Assembly (NCBI GenBank): GCA_030267565.1
Contig: BRXU01000003.1
Span: 1,410,001 to 1,474,000, forward strand
Origin: Pleodorina starrii
Taxonomy: Eukaryota; Chlorophyta; Chlorophyceae; Chlamydomonadales; Volvocaceae
Direction of reading: 5' to 3'
DNA length: 64,000 bases
Below are positions 10,140 through 22,322 of the stretch, in pieces. Every line of letters starts with the position of its first letter. Positions within the stretch are counted from its first letter, which is position 1. Position numbers and translations under genes: made by a program. The notes under the pieces are model-generated. The model made no database searches. It was not told the DNA's origin and saw nothing but the letters and a program-made list of their open reading frames with translations.

Positions 10140-13100
10140 TCACTCGTCGCCCTCGCTCTCCTCGTCCTCCTCCTCCTCGTCGTCCTCCACCTCCTCAGCC
10201 ACCACCTTTCCATTGCCAGTGCCAGTGCCATTCGCCACCGCCACCGCCACCTTAGCGGCGCCCTTGGCTGCCGGCAGCGCCTTCCCGCCGTCATCCTCCT
10301 CGTCCTCCTCGTCCTCGGGGCCGCTCTCCAGCTCACCTGCGCCGAGTGGGAGGGGGGAGGTTATCCACGTATAGGCCGGGGCCCGTAGGGGGGGATGTAC
10401 CGAGTAATGAAGACGACCGGCGAGGTGAAGCGGAGGCGCCGAATTGGGGGGTCAGGGAGTGATATGCCGAAGGGGTGGGGGTTGAAGAGTGCATTTGCAA
10501 GAATGAAACAAGAAGCCCTGCGGACGTTGTAGTCTGAAGGTGGACTGGATCCCTGTCAAGCCGGGGGAAAGAGGGGGTCGCGCGCGCCGCACAGTTACAA
10601 GCGCGTCGGGCGTGGGCGCCCCCTCTCCACCCGCGGCATTGACAACGGCGCATAACACACAAAGCCGTGACGCAGCAAAGCTCCCCCTTTGCGCTCTGGG
10701 GCGCACGAGACGGAGCGCGGAGACACTCATGCCGCCGCTGACGACACAACCCCCCGTGCCCCGTCGCGCTGGAGGGCGCCTCCCGTCCTCACCGTCCCCA
10801 GCCTCCTGATGGGCTCCAGCGTCCTCACCGTCCCCAACGTCCTGATGGCCCCCAGCGCAAAAGCCTCCACCTGCCGCGCTCCCATACCCATACCCAGCCC
10901 CCCTCCCCCCGCAAACCCGACCTGCTCCCCCTCCTGTCCTCCCGGCCCCGGATCCCAAACGCATTTCCGTACTTGCGGCCCAGCCGGGCCGCGCCGCGCC
11001 TGCTTTTGTTGTTCAAGCGTGTTCAAGCGGGGGCCACGGCTGTTGCCTGATCAGGCCAGGGTGCGCACTGCGGTGCAGCGCCGACCGACTCTCCCCCACC
11101 CCGGCGCCAAGCCCCGCCCCGGCCCCAAGCCCCGCCCCGCTCCAGCCCCCCCCAGCGCTGCCCTGCGCACCCGTCTCCTCGCTGTCGTAGTCGTCGCTGT
11201 TGACGTCCTCCTCGCCCTCATCGCTGTCGCCCTCGCCGGCAGCGCTGCCCGCGTCGCTGGCGCCGTCGCCGGCGGCCGCGGCGCCGCCCTTGCGCCGGCG
11301 GCGGCCCTCTGGGGTGAGGTGGAGCGGGCGGAGGCGGAGGCGGGGGGCGTGTGTGCCGGGCATGGGTGCGCGTGTATGCGTTCGTTCCTCAGGCATGAGC
11401 TGCCCGTGCGTGTATAACGTATCATCTGGCAGAAGGTATCATGGGAAGCGCACACCACGTTTGCAGTGCGACTGCGGTCAGCGGCCCCCCTCTTTCCACG
11501 CAACAGAAGAGCAAGGAGGCTCAGGCGGCCCCTCTGTCCAAGCAACAGATGAGAAAGGAAAAAGCGCACGCATCCACGATCCAAGCGACTGGTTGCGACG
11601 GACCAGTCGCTTAGTCGCATAGGCGAGTCGACTACCACCATGGTACCGTAAACCCAAGAAGCCTCTTGGTCCGCTGCTCTACCACCCTAAAAACCCCTTT
11701 CCATCCGTCGCCGTCTCAGGCCTCACCTCCCTCCTCGTTGTCCTCCTCGTCGCTGCTGTTGGCCCACTCCTTGGCCTTGGCCTGGCTCTTGGCGTCACGG
11801 CCCTCCTGCGGAAGCGGGGGGAGGGGGGAGTGGGTGGTGGTGGTGTGCGAGACCGTGTGTGTGTGTTGGGGGGGGGGGGTCAGGGAGTGTTGGAGGGGAG
11901 GGGAAAGAGGGGTTGTGGTAAGCGGGAGCTTACTTCTCCGAATTCTGCCTTTTGCAGTCGTGTACGTGACATGAACAAGGAGAGGTATGGATGGAGTGCA
12001 AATTGGATGCCGGCCGCCGCCGCCGCCGCCGCAGCCGTCACAACCCACACCACACACAACCCACCAAGCCCGACGTGGCCCCGGGGAGGGAAAGGACCAC
12101 AGCCACTCCGCTGCCGCATGGGACCGGGGCGACCCGGGAACAGCAGCTTCAGCCCTTCCCCTACCCGCCCCCATGCCACCCTCGCCCCCCCCGCTCCGCG
12201 CTTCCTCTCGCCCCCAGGCTCCGCTCCCCGCCGCGCTTCCGCCACCGCTCCCCTCTCCCCCCCGGGTCCGCTCTCCCCCCCTGCTTCCCCCCGCTGCGCT
12301 TCGCCGCGCTCACAGGCCCCTCCCTCCCTCCAGCCCCTCACCTGCACCGCCCGGGTGAGCGGCACCACCCTCATCCTCAGCGGGATGGTCCGGTCGCAGC
12401 CCACGTAGCTGTCAGACATGATCAGCAGCTGCAGCTCGTGCTTGCCGGCGCTGGGGGGCGGTCGGAAGGGCGACACAGGGCGAGGCGGGGGGGGGAACAG
12501 GGAGGGGGATTGGGGGGGGGGTTGGAGGAGAAATAAAGCGCTGGCAACATCGGCGGGCTTGGGCTTACAGGGTGCGGCGAGAGGATTGGGAATACGGTTC
12601 CAGAAGCACTCGGATCGGGCTCGAGGCTATGAATGCTGCGGGGCCGCCGGGTCCGGGGCCGCCGGAGCCGCCCAGCCCTGCCCCGCCGTGCCCTTCCCTT
12701 CCCTGCACTACGCTGCCCTGCCCCGCTCTGTCCTTCCCCGCCCTTCCCTGCATCGCCGCTCCACTGCCCCTCCCGTGCCCTGCCCCTTCCCCTCCCCTGC
12801 CCCTTCCCTGCCCCCTCCCTGCCCTCACCGTGGCGCCTGGAACAGCAGCTCCACCACCTGACCCGTCTCCGCCTCCGCATCGGCGCCGCCGTTGGCCTCG
12901 CCGTCTGCCGCCGCGCCGCCCTTGGCGCCCGCGCGGGTGGCGGGACCGGGTCGGGCGCCGTTGGAGTAGCGCGAGATGAACTTGTCGGCGGTGGCCAGAG
13001 CGCGGGAGCGGGCGCGGTCGGCGGCATCCTGACGGGGGTGGGGGGGGGTATTCACGTATAGGCGGGGTGGGGGGGGGGTTGAAGAGAGAATTTGCAACGG

Positions 13101-16100
13101 GGCGGGGGGGGGAGTTGAAGAGTGAACGGGGCGGGGGGGTCAGGGAGTGATATGTAAATGAGGGAGGGGAAAAAGGGAGAGCGGGGGGCGGGTGGGTGGG
13201 TGGGTGGGGGTCGCGATGAGAGGTGTGCAGGCTTGGGCAAGGCAAGGTGGGTGGGGCACGGCATGCGCCGCATGTGTAGGGAAGTGGGTGCGGTATGGTT
13301 TGGTTACGTCTCCCGTTGTTCGCGCACCCACGCCCACTCGCCGCCCCCCCCACCTTCTTGTCTCCCCCGCCTCCCCCCGCCGCCTCCCCCCCCCCACCTT
13401 CTTGTCTCCTCCCGGCCCCCCCGGCGCCGCCTCCCCCTGTCTCTCCCACTCCTCCACCAGCTCCGGGCGGCTGAAGCCCACCGCCTCCGCCTCCACCAGC
13501 GACACCCGGTTCCAGGACAGAACCGCGTTGCTGCCCGGGTCCACAAGCAGGAGGTGCCTGGCGAAACGGGGGGAGACGGGGGGTAATTAAAACGGCCCGG
13601 GGCGAGGGAACGCAACGCAGTTACCTGGGAGAGACGGGGAGCGGGGGAGAGAGAGCGGGGGGAGGAAAACGGGGGGGGGGGGTGTTATCCACGTATACTC
13701 GGAGCAGCCCACCAGGCACAGAACCCTCCTTTTCCCGCCCATTAGAGCCCATCAGAGCCCATCAGAGCCCATCAAGAGCCCGCTCCCGAGCCCCCCCTGC
13801 TGCTGCTCCCCACCAGTTCTCGTCCTTGGGGATCGGGTTGTTGGGTGTGAAGGCCCGGATGGCTTTGGACGACCCGCGGGTCGGCGCCTGCTGCTCGAAG
13901 CCGGGCGTGTTGTGGGAGGGGCGGGTCACCAGCAGCTGCACGCGGCACTTGACCACGTCGTGCTCCATGATCTCGTCCTCGCCAGTCACCTGGGGGTGGG
14001 CGTGGGGCAGGTGTTTAAGAGGGGGGAGGGCACGGGAGTGGAGGTTTGGGAGGGGCATGGAAAACGCGCGGGGGAAACTCCCCTCCCTACCTCTACCCGC
14101 CCCCTCCACATCGGGCCCACTGCTCCGCACCCACCCAACCCACCCACCTCCCCCCACTGCTCCGCACCCCCCCCACCTCGCACTCCGCCCTGCAGTGCAC
14201 CAAGGGCAGGGTGGCCAGGAATGTGGCCACCTCCTCCGCCATGGCCTCGCCCAGCCCCGCGCTGCAGAGGGCCTCACCCAGCTCAGCCCGGGGCAGCTCC
14301 TGAAGGTCTGCGGGGGGAGGGGGGAGGGGCTCAGGGAGTGATATGCTCCTTTATAAAACAATGAGTCACTGCGGACGTTGTTGATCAAGCTGCTGGGGGG
14401 AGGGGGGTTATCCACGTATAGCCGGAGCCCGTGAACGGTAAGGGAACAGAGGAAGGCCGGGGGGCGGAGGGTAGGGGCGGTGGTGGTGGTTAGGGGGAGG
14501 GGGGGAGGGGGGCGGAGGGTAGGGGCGGTGGTGGGGGTTGGGGGGTTGGGGGGAGGGGGTAGAGGGCGGGGAACAAGGGAGGGCGGGTCACCGACGGGCG
14601 AGAAGAAGCCGGCGGGGCCCGCCCGCCCATCACATAAAACCCACACACGACACGACACAGACACCCACCGCCCTCTCCCTCCCCCCATGTACTTATTAAT
14701 TCATCGTTCACGGGCTTCGGCCTATCCATGGACGCCCACCCCCACCCCCCAAGCACCCACCCACCCACCCACCCACCCATCCCTTGGTCGCAAATCGTCG
14801 CGCGCTCATCTTCGCGCCGTCAACCGCCCCGCCCCGCCCCCGTTCCGCCCTCCGCTCCGCAGCCCCTCTCACCCTTGATTGTCTGCACTCGCCGCTTCTT
14901 GAGCTTCTTGAGCACCTCCGAGTTGAAGTGCGGCAGCTGCAGCAGCGCCGCCATGCCGTCAGCAGAGGCGGCCGCCTTGGCGCTGGCACCCGCCGCCGGC
15001 TTGCGGTCCGACACGGACAGGGCCTGGGCGACGCACTGCATCATCTCCACGATGGCCACCGCGGGGGTCTGGGCGGGGAGGTGGAGGGGGAGGGAGGGGG
15101 AGGTGGAGTGGGGGGAGGCAGGGGGCAAGAGACGGCGGAAGGGAGGTGAGAGGGGTCAGGGAGTGAGAGGGGTATGGGGTACACGCGAAATGGGTCGTGG
15201 GGAATGGGGGAGGAAGGGAGGTAGGCAGCGCAGTTCGCGCTGGCTGGCAAGCTGATCAGAGGCTGACGAGGGAGCGAAGGAGGAGGTGGAATAACAAATG
15301 TCCGTGTTGAAAACAGTGCGTCCAGATGACCGGGAGATGACCGGGAGGGACCGCGCGGTGCGGAGCGGAGTGGAGCGGACAGAAAGCCGCCGATGGAACC
15401 GCTGGATGCGCTGGGAGGATGGACCAGGGCGCGAGAAGCGCGAGGGAGCACCACAAAGGTGGCAGCGATGCGCTGGATCTTCCCTTCCCCCTACCCCCCC
15501 CCTTTTCCTCCTCCATGCACAAACGTACCGAGCCCGGCCGTGCCCCCCAGCCGGGGAGGCCGGGGGGCTCCGCTGCCCGGTCCCACGCCCCAGCCCCTTC
15601 GCCTCACTCACCATCCATCCGTACCCCGCTGGGGGGCGGGGCATGATGGCGATCTTGATCATCTCATCCAGCAGCAGAGGCGACTTGGTCAGCACGAAGC
15701 GCAGGTCGATCTGCGGGTGGCGGTGGTAGTGGTGGTGGTGGGGGGGAGCGGGGCGGAGGGGGCTCAGGGAGTGATATGCTCCATTATGTAACAATGAGAC
15801 ACTGCGGACGTTGGTGATCAAGCTGCTGCTGCTGTTGGAGGGGGCGGACGGGGCAGACAGCCGACAGCGAAAGGGGTGTGTGTGTGTGGGGGGGGGGTAA
15901 TCCACGGGGGTATATGCCGGGGCCCGGAGCTCGTGGTGGTGGGGAGGGGAGGGGCGGGGAGGGCGCAGTGGGGACCGCAGTGCGGGGCGCAGTGCCGTGG
16001 AGCAGAGCAGGGGGCGATCCGGGGGCTGCTAGACGACGGAACGCCGCAAGCTGCTGTTAAGCCGTGCGCCTCTGGGCGCCTGCGCATGCGCCCGCGCATG

Positions 16101-19100
16101 CCGCCACTCGCCACCGCATATCCCAGCGCACTCGGGACGTCGGGAGTCGGGGCACAACCCCACCCACACGTCCGTCCCTCCGTCCGTGCCCGTGTCCGGC
16201 CGGCTCACCTGCAGTGGGGGCGGGATGTTGTCGTGCTCCCGGTCCAGGTGAGCCAGCAGCAGCATGTGGGCCTGAGGGGGAGAGAGAGAGAGAGAGAGAG
16301 AGGTGCGACCAGGGAGGGGGAGGGCGGGGAGGGCGAGGAGGGGAACTGGATGGGAACACAGGATCAGTGTGGCTGGCCAGAGGAGGAGGAGGAGAGACAA
16401 GGGCTAGGAGGACTGCCGCAAGTCGCACGCAGACGGCGGCGGCGCTGAGCAGGGCCACTCCTAGAGGCGTCCGTCTTGCCATCATCTTCTGATCCGATCC
16501 GATTCGATTCGATTCACACGCCGCGGGCTCTACGCGCGCCAGCATACCGGTACGGTCCCTGCCTACCTACATCCCTCCGAGCGCCCCCGCGGCTTGGGGG
16601 TGCAGGGCAGGGGGAAAGCACCCCGCGCTCGCCGGCTTGCAAGCGCCCAGCCTCCAGCCCCCCATACACACCACGATTCCGCCCGGCTTGCACACACCCC
16701 AAACTCGCTAGGCTTCACTCCGCAACACACATCCTGTCGCGCCGCCCTCCCCCCTCAGGCCCCTCCTGACCTTCCCTCCCTCCCTCCCTCCCTCCCTCCC
16801 TCCCTCGCTCGCTCGCTCGCCACCCCTTTTTCATTTACGAGCGCGAGACCTTATTGACAAAGGATACCCTCCCTCCCTCTCCTCCTGACCCCCCCCACTC
16901 CTCCTCCTCCCCGCCCCACCTTGAGCACCGACGCCTTGCGCTTCCAAAACGTGTTCTTGTCCTTGAGGTCGGGGTTGTTCCTCAGCACCAGCTTCCGCAG
17001 CTCCTCCAGCCCGGCGCTCTGCTCGCTGGGGGTGGGCAGCGTGATGAACTCCATGGCGCACACGAGCGTCTCGGGGATGCGAACCAGGGACTGGGGGGGG
17101 GGGGCAGGCGGGGAGAGAGGGGACGCGGGGAGAGTAAGGGCGCGGGGAGAGATGCGGTATCTCCTTTTTACCCCCTTCCTCCCCACACACCATCACCCAA
17201 CCCAGACCCGAATCCCCCAACCCAAGTCCCCCGTACCCACCACCGCCCTGCCCGCCCTCCACCCCTCCCCCAACCCCTCCTCCCCTCCCCCCTCCTCCCA
17301 CCGCCCCTCCCTGGCGTCTTGCCCCCACCCACCTGCGCCTCCTTGACGCTGTACTTTGACGCGTAGTAGAAGGACAGCGTCTCCTGCATGACTCCGTTGG
17401 GTCCCGAGTAGCGGTTTGAGTTGAGCATGTACCAGGACACCACCCCCAGCGGCAGCAGGATGCCAAAGCCCACCAGCCCCAGCAGCATCAGCGGAGCCAC
17501 CTTGCTGTCCTTGGTGAACAACCAGGTGGGCAGAGCCACGCCCACGTTCATGGCCTGAAGAGGGAGGGAGAGGGAGGGGGCGAGGGAGAGAGGGAGCGGG
17601 ATTGGGGGGTGGAGCACGGTGATGCACGGTGGGTGGGTGGGTGGGGGCCGTGTCGGGTTGGGTGTGGGGGTTGGGTGGGTGGGGGTGCCCTGAGAGGGAC
17701 CGAGAGGGACCGTGGGGGTGTGTGGTGTGATACCTGGTGGGGGAGGGGAGCACATGGCTCGGGCGCAAAGCGACCTTGAGCTAGATATCCAGAGGCACAC
17801 AGGCATGGACTTCCACACAGATGTAGAGGGGGGCACGCGGACGTCAAGGGATACGTCCGCGGGGGGGGGGGTCAGGAAGTGATATGCTCCTTTATATAAA
17901 AAGGAGCATATCACCCCCGCGGGTGTGTGGTAGTCCACGTGCCCACCTGCGGTCCGTCCGGGTGTCCGTGCAGTTCGTAGTTCTTGCGGGACACCTCGTC
18001 CGTCAGCGCCTGGTAGGCCTTGGTGATGTACTCGGCGAAGTAGGCGTGGGCGCGGGGGTCGGGGTTCTGAGGGCAGGACAGGGAAGGGAAGGGCGGGAGG
18101 GGGTCGGCCGGGTAAGCGGAGGCTGGGGCAGTTGGGAAAAGTCATCGGCAGCGATTACCTCTTTGACCTTCAAGAAAGAAACACCTCCACGGCCACCGTC
18201 GCAACAGCGGCAGCTTTCCCTATTTCAAAAACAGCCTCCGACCCCCACCTTGCCAGACTTCACCTGCGAGCCCCACGTGACCGGGCCCACGTGACCCGAC
18301 CTGTCCTGCTCTCTTGCCCCTATAACGCGCGAGTCCCACGACGCAGCACGGACCGATGCCCGTACCGATGCCCGGGCCCCAGGCCCAACCCGCACCGCAT
18401 CATCCCTTTCCCCCCCTCCCCGGTCTACACGTGGATGAACCCCTCCCCTCACCGCACTGCCAGCCCGCCGCGCGACGACGCCCCACCTTATCTGGGTGGT
18501 ACAGAAGCGACATTTGGCGGTATGCCTTTTTGATCTCCGCCGTGGAGGCGCCCCGGTCCAACCCCAGGATCTCAAACGGGTCGAAGGGCTTCAGGTCCTG
18601 TGAAGCAGCAGCGAGACAGCGAGACAGCGCAGCGGCCATGGCGGCATCGGCATCGGCGAGACACAAGCCACAAGCCGCAAGCGTCGTCGCACCAACGACG
18701 GGCGCGGCAAGCAAAAGCAACGGAAAAACAAAACAAGAAACAAGCAAGGATTTGCAGGCAGCGGGTGAAGCAGTGGAGGGCCATGTGTGACGACGCAGCG
18801 GCAGGCGCCCAGGCCAAGATCTGCGGGTGTGGGAGCACGCGGCCAGCGGCTCCGTTGCGCCGTCGCCATTCAGAAGTGATACCGCATCAGGGCATCACGG
18901 ACCCCGACGGAAGGGGGTGGCCGCTGGCGTTGGCCGGAGGTAAGCGAATGGGATGCATGGCGTGCGTGGATGGGGATGTGGCGGTGGCGTCTACGGACTG
19001 CGGCGTCCCGCGCGACGGGGAGCATCGAGAGCCGCGGGAGCTCGGCGGCTCTCCCGGAGCGGGGGCGACGGCTGTCACAGCTGTGCGCCGCGCCCTTTCA

Positions 19101-21282
19101 GGGCTGGCGGCCAGCGCCTGAGTGAGTACTTCAGTACACCTCTGCTGCGGACTGCCAGCAGAGGTGTACTCAAGTACTCGCTCAGGCGCTGGCCGCCAGC
19201 CCTGCAAGGGCCCCGGTTCCTTTTCGTGCCGCCTCTGAAGGCAGCTCCAGGGAGGGCCGCTCTAGGGACTGCCGGACTACCGGACGTCCCAAAAAGGTAG
19301 CGAAACCACTTTACGGCGCTGCTCGCCCCCCCGCCCGACAGCAGCCTCCTTCCCCCTGCCCCCGGACTTGCGACACAGCGCTTCAGGTTGCCGTGCTGCG
19401 TTGTGTGTGTCCATCTGTTCGGACCAGCGCGACGCGGTTCTAAACCAGCACGCAAGCCATCCATCCAGCCCATCCAGACCATCCAGGCATCTCACTAAGC
19501 CTGCCTCCCGAACGACCCAGATACCCGATTGCATTCCATCCCGATCCAGATCAGCTGGCGTTGGGAGGCGTTGGCGAGGTCACGGGCTCAACGGCCGCTC
19601 AACGGTCCCCACGCCCTCAAGGCGCCTGAGACGCGGGCATGAATGCGAGCGTCGCGAGGCCCACACCCATGTCCCGTGCGCGTCTCGGTCCGCCGACGAG
19701 CTCCCGCCGGTTATCAACCTTCCCACATCCTGCGTTGCAGGCTTCTGCCTTTCACCTCCCTTTCCCGCAAGTGCCTCCGGCCTGCTCCAGTGCCCTCGGC
19801 GCAGCGCTACTGTCGCCGCTGCTGCTGCCACAATGCACACCGGCCGGCGGGCCTTTCCCTGGCATTTCCCTCCCCAGCCCCTTCCCTCCCCTGCCCTCCC
19901 TCCCCCGCCCCCCACACACGGGCTTCCTCCAGTCCTCACTCACTAACCTTGGAGGTGATGTTGACATACCACAACAGCACCGCCCACAGCAGCCATAGCG
20001 CAATGAGGATCAGGTTGCCTGCATGGGGACACACATGGACCCACACACAGAGCAAAATGCGAGATAGATGGGGTGAGTGCCGCCTGCCGCGAGAGGGGTC
20101 ACGGAAACCTCGCTGTACTTGGCCTTGGTTTAACCTTGAGCACTCGGCCCGCGGGGCTGCCAGCGGTTCCCCGCTTCTTCCCGCATTACGTTTTTTTTGC
20201 CGGTGGAAAACACACCCCATCCCCAAATGATCGTGCGCGCAGCTGCGGGCAGGTGGTGCTCCACCGCCCGAGGGTGCTCGCATCCGGCGGCTGCCAGAGG
20301 AGCCAGCGACCCGGACGATGCCCGAACGATGCAGAGCTGCGCATCCAGTTGCATTCGGCCCGAACCGAACCGATGGTATGCAACCCAACCCAGATCCGCA
20401 AGCCCGGCCGGTTCCCAATGGAAGCAGTGCCAACAGCAACCCAAGCCGAGAGCAGCGCCCGCTGCCAGCGCTAGCTCCGTCGCGGCGTCCCCAGCTACAG
20501 ACGCAAACCGTGGTGGCGCGGCTCCAAGCAGCAAGCCGAGCAGCTGTCAAAGGAGAGACTGGACCGGGCGCCCTCGATACTGGCGCCTTCGATACCGGGC
20601 GCCCTCGATACATGGCGTGCGGCGGCCCAGCACGACGGCTTCCCCGCCCAAGGGACCCGCCAAAGTCACAGGGGGGCGCCCGCCCTCGCCCAAGCCACCT
20701 CCAAAGCAGCTTCCCTCTTCCTGCGCCGCCCTCCCTTGCAGGCCCTCTTGGCCACGATGGGTGCGATAATGTGCTAGGGTGTTCATTTCCCGGCTGTCGT
20801 ACTTGGTCCAGTCGGGCGCGTCAGCAGCAAGAACACTCTTCGGAGCAATCAATCTCGTGGCTTTTTGAGGCAACTACGTAATGCCCCCAACGTCAACATT
20901 GTCTCCGCGTTCTGTATTGAGCAAGGTCAGGTGCTCGATTACCCGCCCGTTGTGCCAGACCACTCCCCGAGCATGAGCCCATCCCATACGCACTCTTGTT
21001 GAAGAGCTTGCGAAGGACGCGACTGACAGACCCCTTCTTCTGCTTGCCCTGTAACGCAAGACCCCAAAATACATTGCGTCTGATTGAGCGTACGCTCTTT
21101 CACTGCTGTAGCACATAAACGAAATTGCACGGGTGACAACAAACCTGTAAATAAGGTTGCACCACAGCCTCCTCTGAGCCAGCGCACGAAACGCGGTAGA
21201 TCGTGTAGGGAAACAGGAACAAAGAGTACAAGCTCAACGCAAAGATCGCGAAGAGCGACGTGCTTCCTGTGTGTTCAGTCAT
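10140..21282 (-). CDS. SEC63: SEC63, ER protein-translocation J-domain membrane protein
   Basis: Eighteen exons chain with matching phases and total 2,436 nt (811 residues): 21282-21145, 21048-20994, 20018-19948, 18597-18487, 18066-17947, 17554-17333, 17090-16920, 16271-16209, 15710-15612, 15068-14873, 14307-14177, 13989-13814, 13557-13398, 13028-12829, 12450-12342, 11805-11727, 11308-11171, 10336-10140 (TGA). Topology matches SEC63: TM1 about 10-31, TM2 about 66-83, a lumenal J domain about 92-160 with HPD at 122-124 (LLYHPDK), TM3 about 186-209, then the cytosolic Sec63 (Brl) domain, e.g. [30 protein letters not shown] and [15 protein letters not shown], and an acidic Asp/Glu-rich tail. The known family role is to recruit and activate BiP at the Sec61/Sec62 channel. 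The size is close to yeast (663) and human (760) SEC63. Exon borders are inferred from splice consensus and phase. Confidence 0.92.
10361..10534 (-). repeat. Cluster of type II, I and IV intronic modules
   Basis: In the last SEC63 intron, 25 nt before the acceptor of the final exon, lies type II (sense CTATACGTGGATAACC form, at 10361). Type I (10452, ending CCTGACCCC) and type IV (10484, TTCAACCCC form) lie further upstream. The type I copy keeps only part of the longer block, with CAACGTCCGCAG at 10520-10532. Confidence 0.8.
13049..13152 (-). repeat. Cluster of type II, IV and I intronic modules
   Basis: This SEC63 intron (13029-13397) carries a diverged type II copy 21 nt from the acceptor (sense CTATACGTGAATACCCC), two type IV copies (about 13078 and 13113; sense TTCACTCTTCAAC form) and a type I copy at 13140, each separated by C tracts on the sense strand. 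Confidence 0.8.
13685..13780 (-). repeat. Type II module plus AGAGCCCATC decamer repeat
   Basis: A truncated type II copy (TTATCCACGTATA on the plus strand) at 13685 is followed by tandem AGAGCCCATC units at about 13745-13778 within a SEC63 intron. The same decamer is tandemly repeated at 22270-22322. Confidence 0.8.
14331..14460 (-). repeat. Paired type I and type II intronic modules
   Basis: In SEC63 intron 14308-14872, in sense order, comes type II (14408-14445; includes CCGTTCACGGGCTCCGGC leading to ACGTGGATAACCCC) and then a full-length type I (14331-14395) that ends 24 nt before the acceptor. An inverted type II copy lies at about 14706-14735 in the same intron. Confidence 0.85.
15764..15925 (-). 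repeat. Paired type I and type II intronic modules
   Basis: This is the same order as at 14331-14460: type II (15898, diverged) upstream and type I (15764-15835) 54 nt before the acceptor of the exon at 15710. A third type I core lies at 15156, 88 nt before the next exon. Confidence 0.8.
16771..16820. repeat. (CCCT)n then (CGCT)n microsatellite
   Basis: Tandem CCCT units merge into GCTC units within the SEC63 intron 16272-16919. Confidence 0.9.
17872..17916 (-). repeat. Type I core folded into a perfect small hairpin
   Basis: GTGATATGCTCCTTT is followed by a short ATATA loop and then AAAGGAGCATATCAC, so the type I core is present in both orientations back to back. It lies in SEC63 intron 17555-17946. 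Confidence 0.85.
19092..19211. repeat. Long near-perfect hairpin in SEC63 intron
   Basis: The arms 19092-19146 and 19157-19211 are reverse complements with about three mismatches over roughly 55 bp, separated by a 10-nt loop (GCGGACTGCC). Each arm contains CAGAGGTGTACT or its complement. It lies between the exons at 19948 and 18597. Either it is a palindromic MITE or it is a candidate small-RNA precursor; the sequence alone cannot decide. Confidence 0.85.
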
Positions 21283-22048
21283 TTTGAGCGCGCCAAATGT
21301 TGGCTGCCCGGGTCAGGGCTGGCAAAGTTGAAGTGCAATTAGGCGGCCGCTGGCGCGGCGTAGCGCCCTGAACGTACAAAATTACGGTCCGTGAAAACTG
21401 TGTAGCACAGTTGCAAGGATTAACCACTTCGCCGCAGAGAGCTGTGCAGCTTGTTCGGTCTAACAAAGAAACGTACGACGGCGACGGTTTGGCGTCGCTG
21501 TCCACGACGGTTGAGTAACCGCGTAGCCCCCCAAAGCAGGCGACACTATTCCTGCACGGCCCAGCTCAACAGTGCTGCACTTCATGACTCCAGTTCCATC
21601 CGTAATGCGCGGCCCAGTGAAAGCCGCTCCAAATCGACTACAGCGGGGCGCACAGCTCGCGGCAGGGCGCATAGCAGGCCTGGCCATGCCCTTCCCCAAC
21701 CACCCCCATCCCCACAAAACACACTCCGGGGCTGTGTGCGTGTGTGTGTGCCGTCCCTCAGCGTGGCCATATTCCCACCCGCGACAAGGACAAAAGCGTT
21801 CGGGGCCTCAGCTTTTTGCACAAGCGGCCAGGCTCCATCAGGTGCACCTGCGGGGCCCTACCCCTCCGGGGGCCTGCAGACCACTCTGTTAACAAAGACT
21901 ACCTGCGCACTCACACCGGAAAGGAAGCTGGACGCTGGGGAATACGGCTCCCCCGACGTCCCGATGTGGGCTCCCCCCGGGCCGCCCTCAACACGCCTGT
22001 CCTCCCCTTATGCGCCATCTGAGGCGGCGCGGGGCGCTGAGCGGCCCC

Positions 22049-22171
22049 TGCTGCATACCCATACCCATTTGCATACCCATACCCATACCCATACCCACTT
22101 TCAAGTACCAATTTGCATACCCATACCCACTTCCAAGTACCAATTTGCATACCCATACCCACTTTCAAGTA
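22049..22171. repeat. CATACCCATACCC minisatellite
   Basis: CATACCC hexamer/heptamer runs are embedded in a ~33-bp higher-order unit (TTTGCATACCCATACCCAC, then TTTCAAGTACCAA) repeated about three times. It is not a perfect telomeric repeat. Confidence 0.9.
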
Positions 22172-22269
22172 AGCTGTAAGGGGCAGGGGCGGGCGCACGG
22201 GTCCATCACGCTCGCCACGACGCGGTGATCGCCAACAATAATTCGATGGAGCCGCCATGCAGCCCATCA

Positions 22270-22322
22270 TCAGACCCATCAGAGCCCATCAGAGCCCATC
22301 AGAGCCCATCAGAGCCCATCAG
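22270..22322. repeat. AGAGCCCATC decamer array
   Basis: About five tandem decamers. The same unit occurs in a SEC63 intron near 13745-13778. Confidence 0.95.

Noticed and set aside
22049..22171. Interstitial telomere
   Set aside because: CATACCC units do not match the TTTTAGGG-type algal telomere repeat and have a higher-order period.
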